Of a stretch of 31,457 bases of DNA, positions 31,080 through 31,457 are shown one piece after another. The notes under the pieces were generated by a model, which was not told the origin of the DNA, ran no database searches, and saw nothing but the letters and a program-made list of their open reading frames with translations. A program made the position numbers and the translations under genes. The DNA is from an uncultured Bacillaceae bacterium (GTDB lineage Bacteria > Bacillota > Bacilli > Bacillales > Caldibacillaceae). The stretch spans positions 1 to 31,457 of the forward strand of contig CALGAD010000002.1 of assembly GCA_937951955.1 (NCBI GenBank), written 5' to 3'. Numbering within the stretch: position 1 is the first letter of the stretch; the number at the start of each line of letters is the position of its first letter.

Positions 31080-31457
31080 TTAACGAGAGTAGAACTCAAC
31101 GATCAAGGCTTCATTGATTTCTGCTGGAAGTTCAGAGCGTTCTGGTAAACGAGTATAAGTGCCTTCCATTTTATCGGCATCGAATGTTAAATAATCCGGG
31201 ATAAAGTTGTTCAATTCCATCGCTTCTTTAATAATTTGTAAGTTGCGGGATTTTTCGCGTACGCCAATTACTTGACCAGGTTGTACCAGGTAAGAAGGAA
31301 TGTTTACGCGACGACCATCAACAAGAATATGGCCGTGGTTTACTAATTGGCGAGCTTGACGGCGTGTTCTTGCCAATCCTAAACGATAAACGAGGTTATC
31401 GAGACGGGATTCAAGCAAGATCATGAAGTTTTCGCCGTGAACACCTTTCATTTTACC
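31080..31457 (-). CDS. rpsD: 30S ribosomal protein S4, C-terminal part (cut by window end)
   Basis: S4 is a primary 16S rRNA-binding protein that nucleates assembly of the small subunit body, and it represses its own synthesis in Bacillus. Only the last 125 residues of about 200 lie in the window; the frame is open across the right edge. They cover the S4 RNA-binding domain (ESRLDNLVYRLGLARTRRQARQLVNHGHILVDG) and the C-terminal helix ending EALIVEFYSR. An internal Met at 31451 is not the start. Any leader regulatory element lies beyond the window. Confidence 0.97.
   Translation of the reverse strand, partial: GKMKGVHGENFMILLESRLDNLVYRLGLARTRRQARQLVNHGHILVDGRRVNIPSYLVQPGQVIGVREKSRNLQIIKEAMELNNFIPDYLTFDADKMEGTYTRLPERSELPAEINEALIVEFYSR

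Noticed and set aside
9650..31080. Integrative element or prophage as the cause of the accessory block
   Set aside because: No integrase, transposase, tRNA target, phage gene or flanking direct repeat was found.
1..31457. CRISPR array or tandem repeat array
   Set aside because: No regularly spaced repeats were seen; the only sizeable repeats are the M20D tract and the 38-bp upstream element.

Overview
This window is a stretch of chromosome from a low-GC Gram-positive rod of the Bacillaceae. The evidence is the acuABC/acsA acetate module, a T-box tyrosyl-tRNA synthetase, strong AGGAGG-type ribosome binding sites, frequent GTG and TTG starts, sigma-A promoters (several with an extended -10) and CcpA (cre)-like boxes. 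The species cannot be fixed from the sequence alone. No tRNA, rRNA, CRISPR array, transposase or integrase was seen.

Left part (1-9650), conserved housekeeping block. A small membrane protein is followed by the leftward operon acuA-acuB-acuC (protein acetyltransferase, CBS/ACT protein, deacetylase). It is divergent from acsA, the acetyl-CoA synthetase whose activity AcuA and AcuC switch. Then come a leftward class A penicillin-binding protein with a C-terminal fibronectin-III-like tail, and tyrS under a complete tyrosine T-box leader. The window ends (31080-31457) in the C-terminal part of rpsD. In Bacillus subtilis rpsD, tyrS, acsA and acuABC are near neighbours, so about 21 kb lies here between tyrS and rpsD.

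That interval (9650-31080) is accessory. It opens with a TauE/SafE-type permease, an endonuclease III-like glycosylase, a GNAT acetyltransferase and an acidic, Glu/Lys/Pro-rich anchored protein. A catabolic set follows. On the + strand it holds a wrecked M20 amidohydrolase with an intact promoter, an AllC/HyuC-type amidohydrolase, an AbgT-family transporter and a stand-alone glutamate formimidoyltransferase. On the - strand it holds an OFA-type MFS transporter plus an M20D amidohydrolase, a second M20D paralogue and a PucR-type regulator. On the + strand again come an MHS-type MFS transporter with an ornithine cyclodeaminase-family enzyme, then a short-chain dehydrogenase/reductase paired with an aldehyde dehydrogenase.

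Working together (inference): the repeated transporter-plus-amide-hydrolase pairing, with AbgT and formimidoyltransferase, suggests uptake and cleavage of N-acyl, N-carbamoyl or folate-derived (p-aminobenzoyl-glutamate-like) amino-acid conjugates. PucR and carbon catabolite control are the likely regulators. The clearest anomalies are a 365-bp perfectly identical tract inside two otherwise diverged M20D genes (gene conversion), a 38-bp element repeated upstream of the two leftward M20D transcription units, several perfect palindromes at promoters, and a decayed M20 gene behind a near-consensus promoter.
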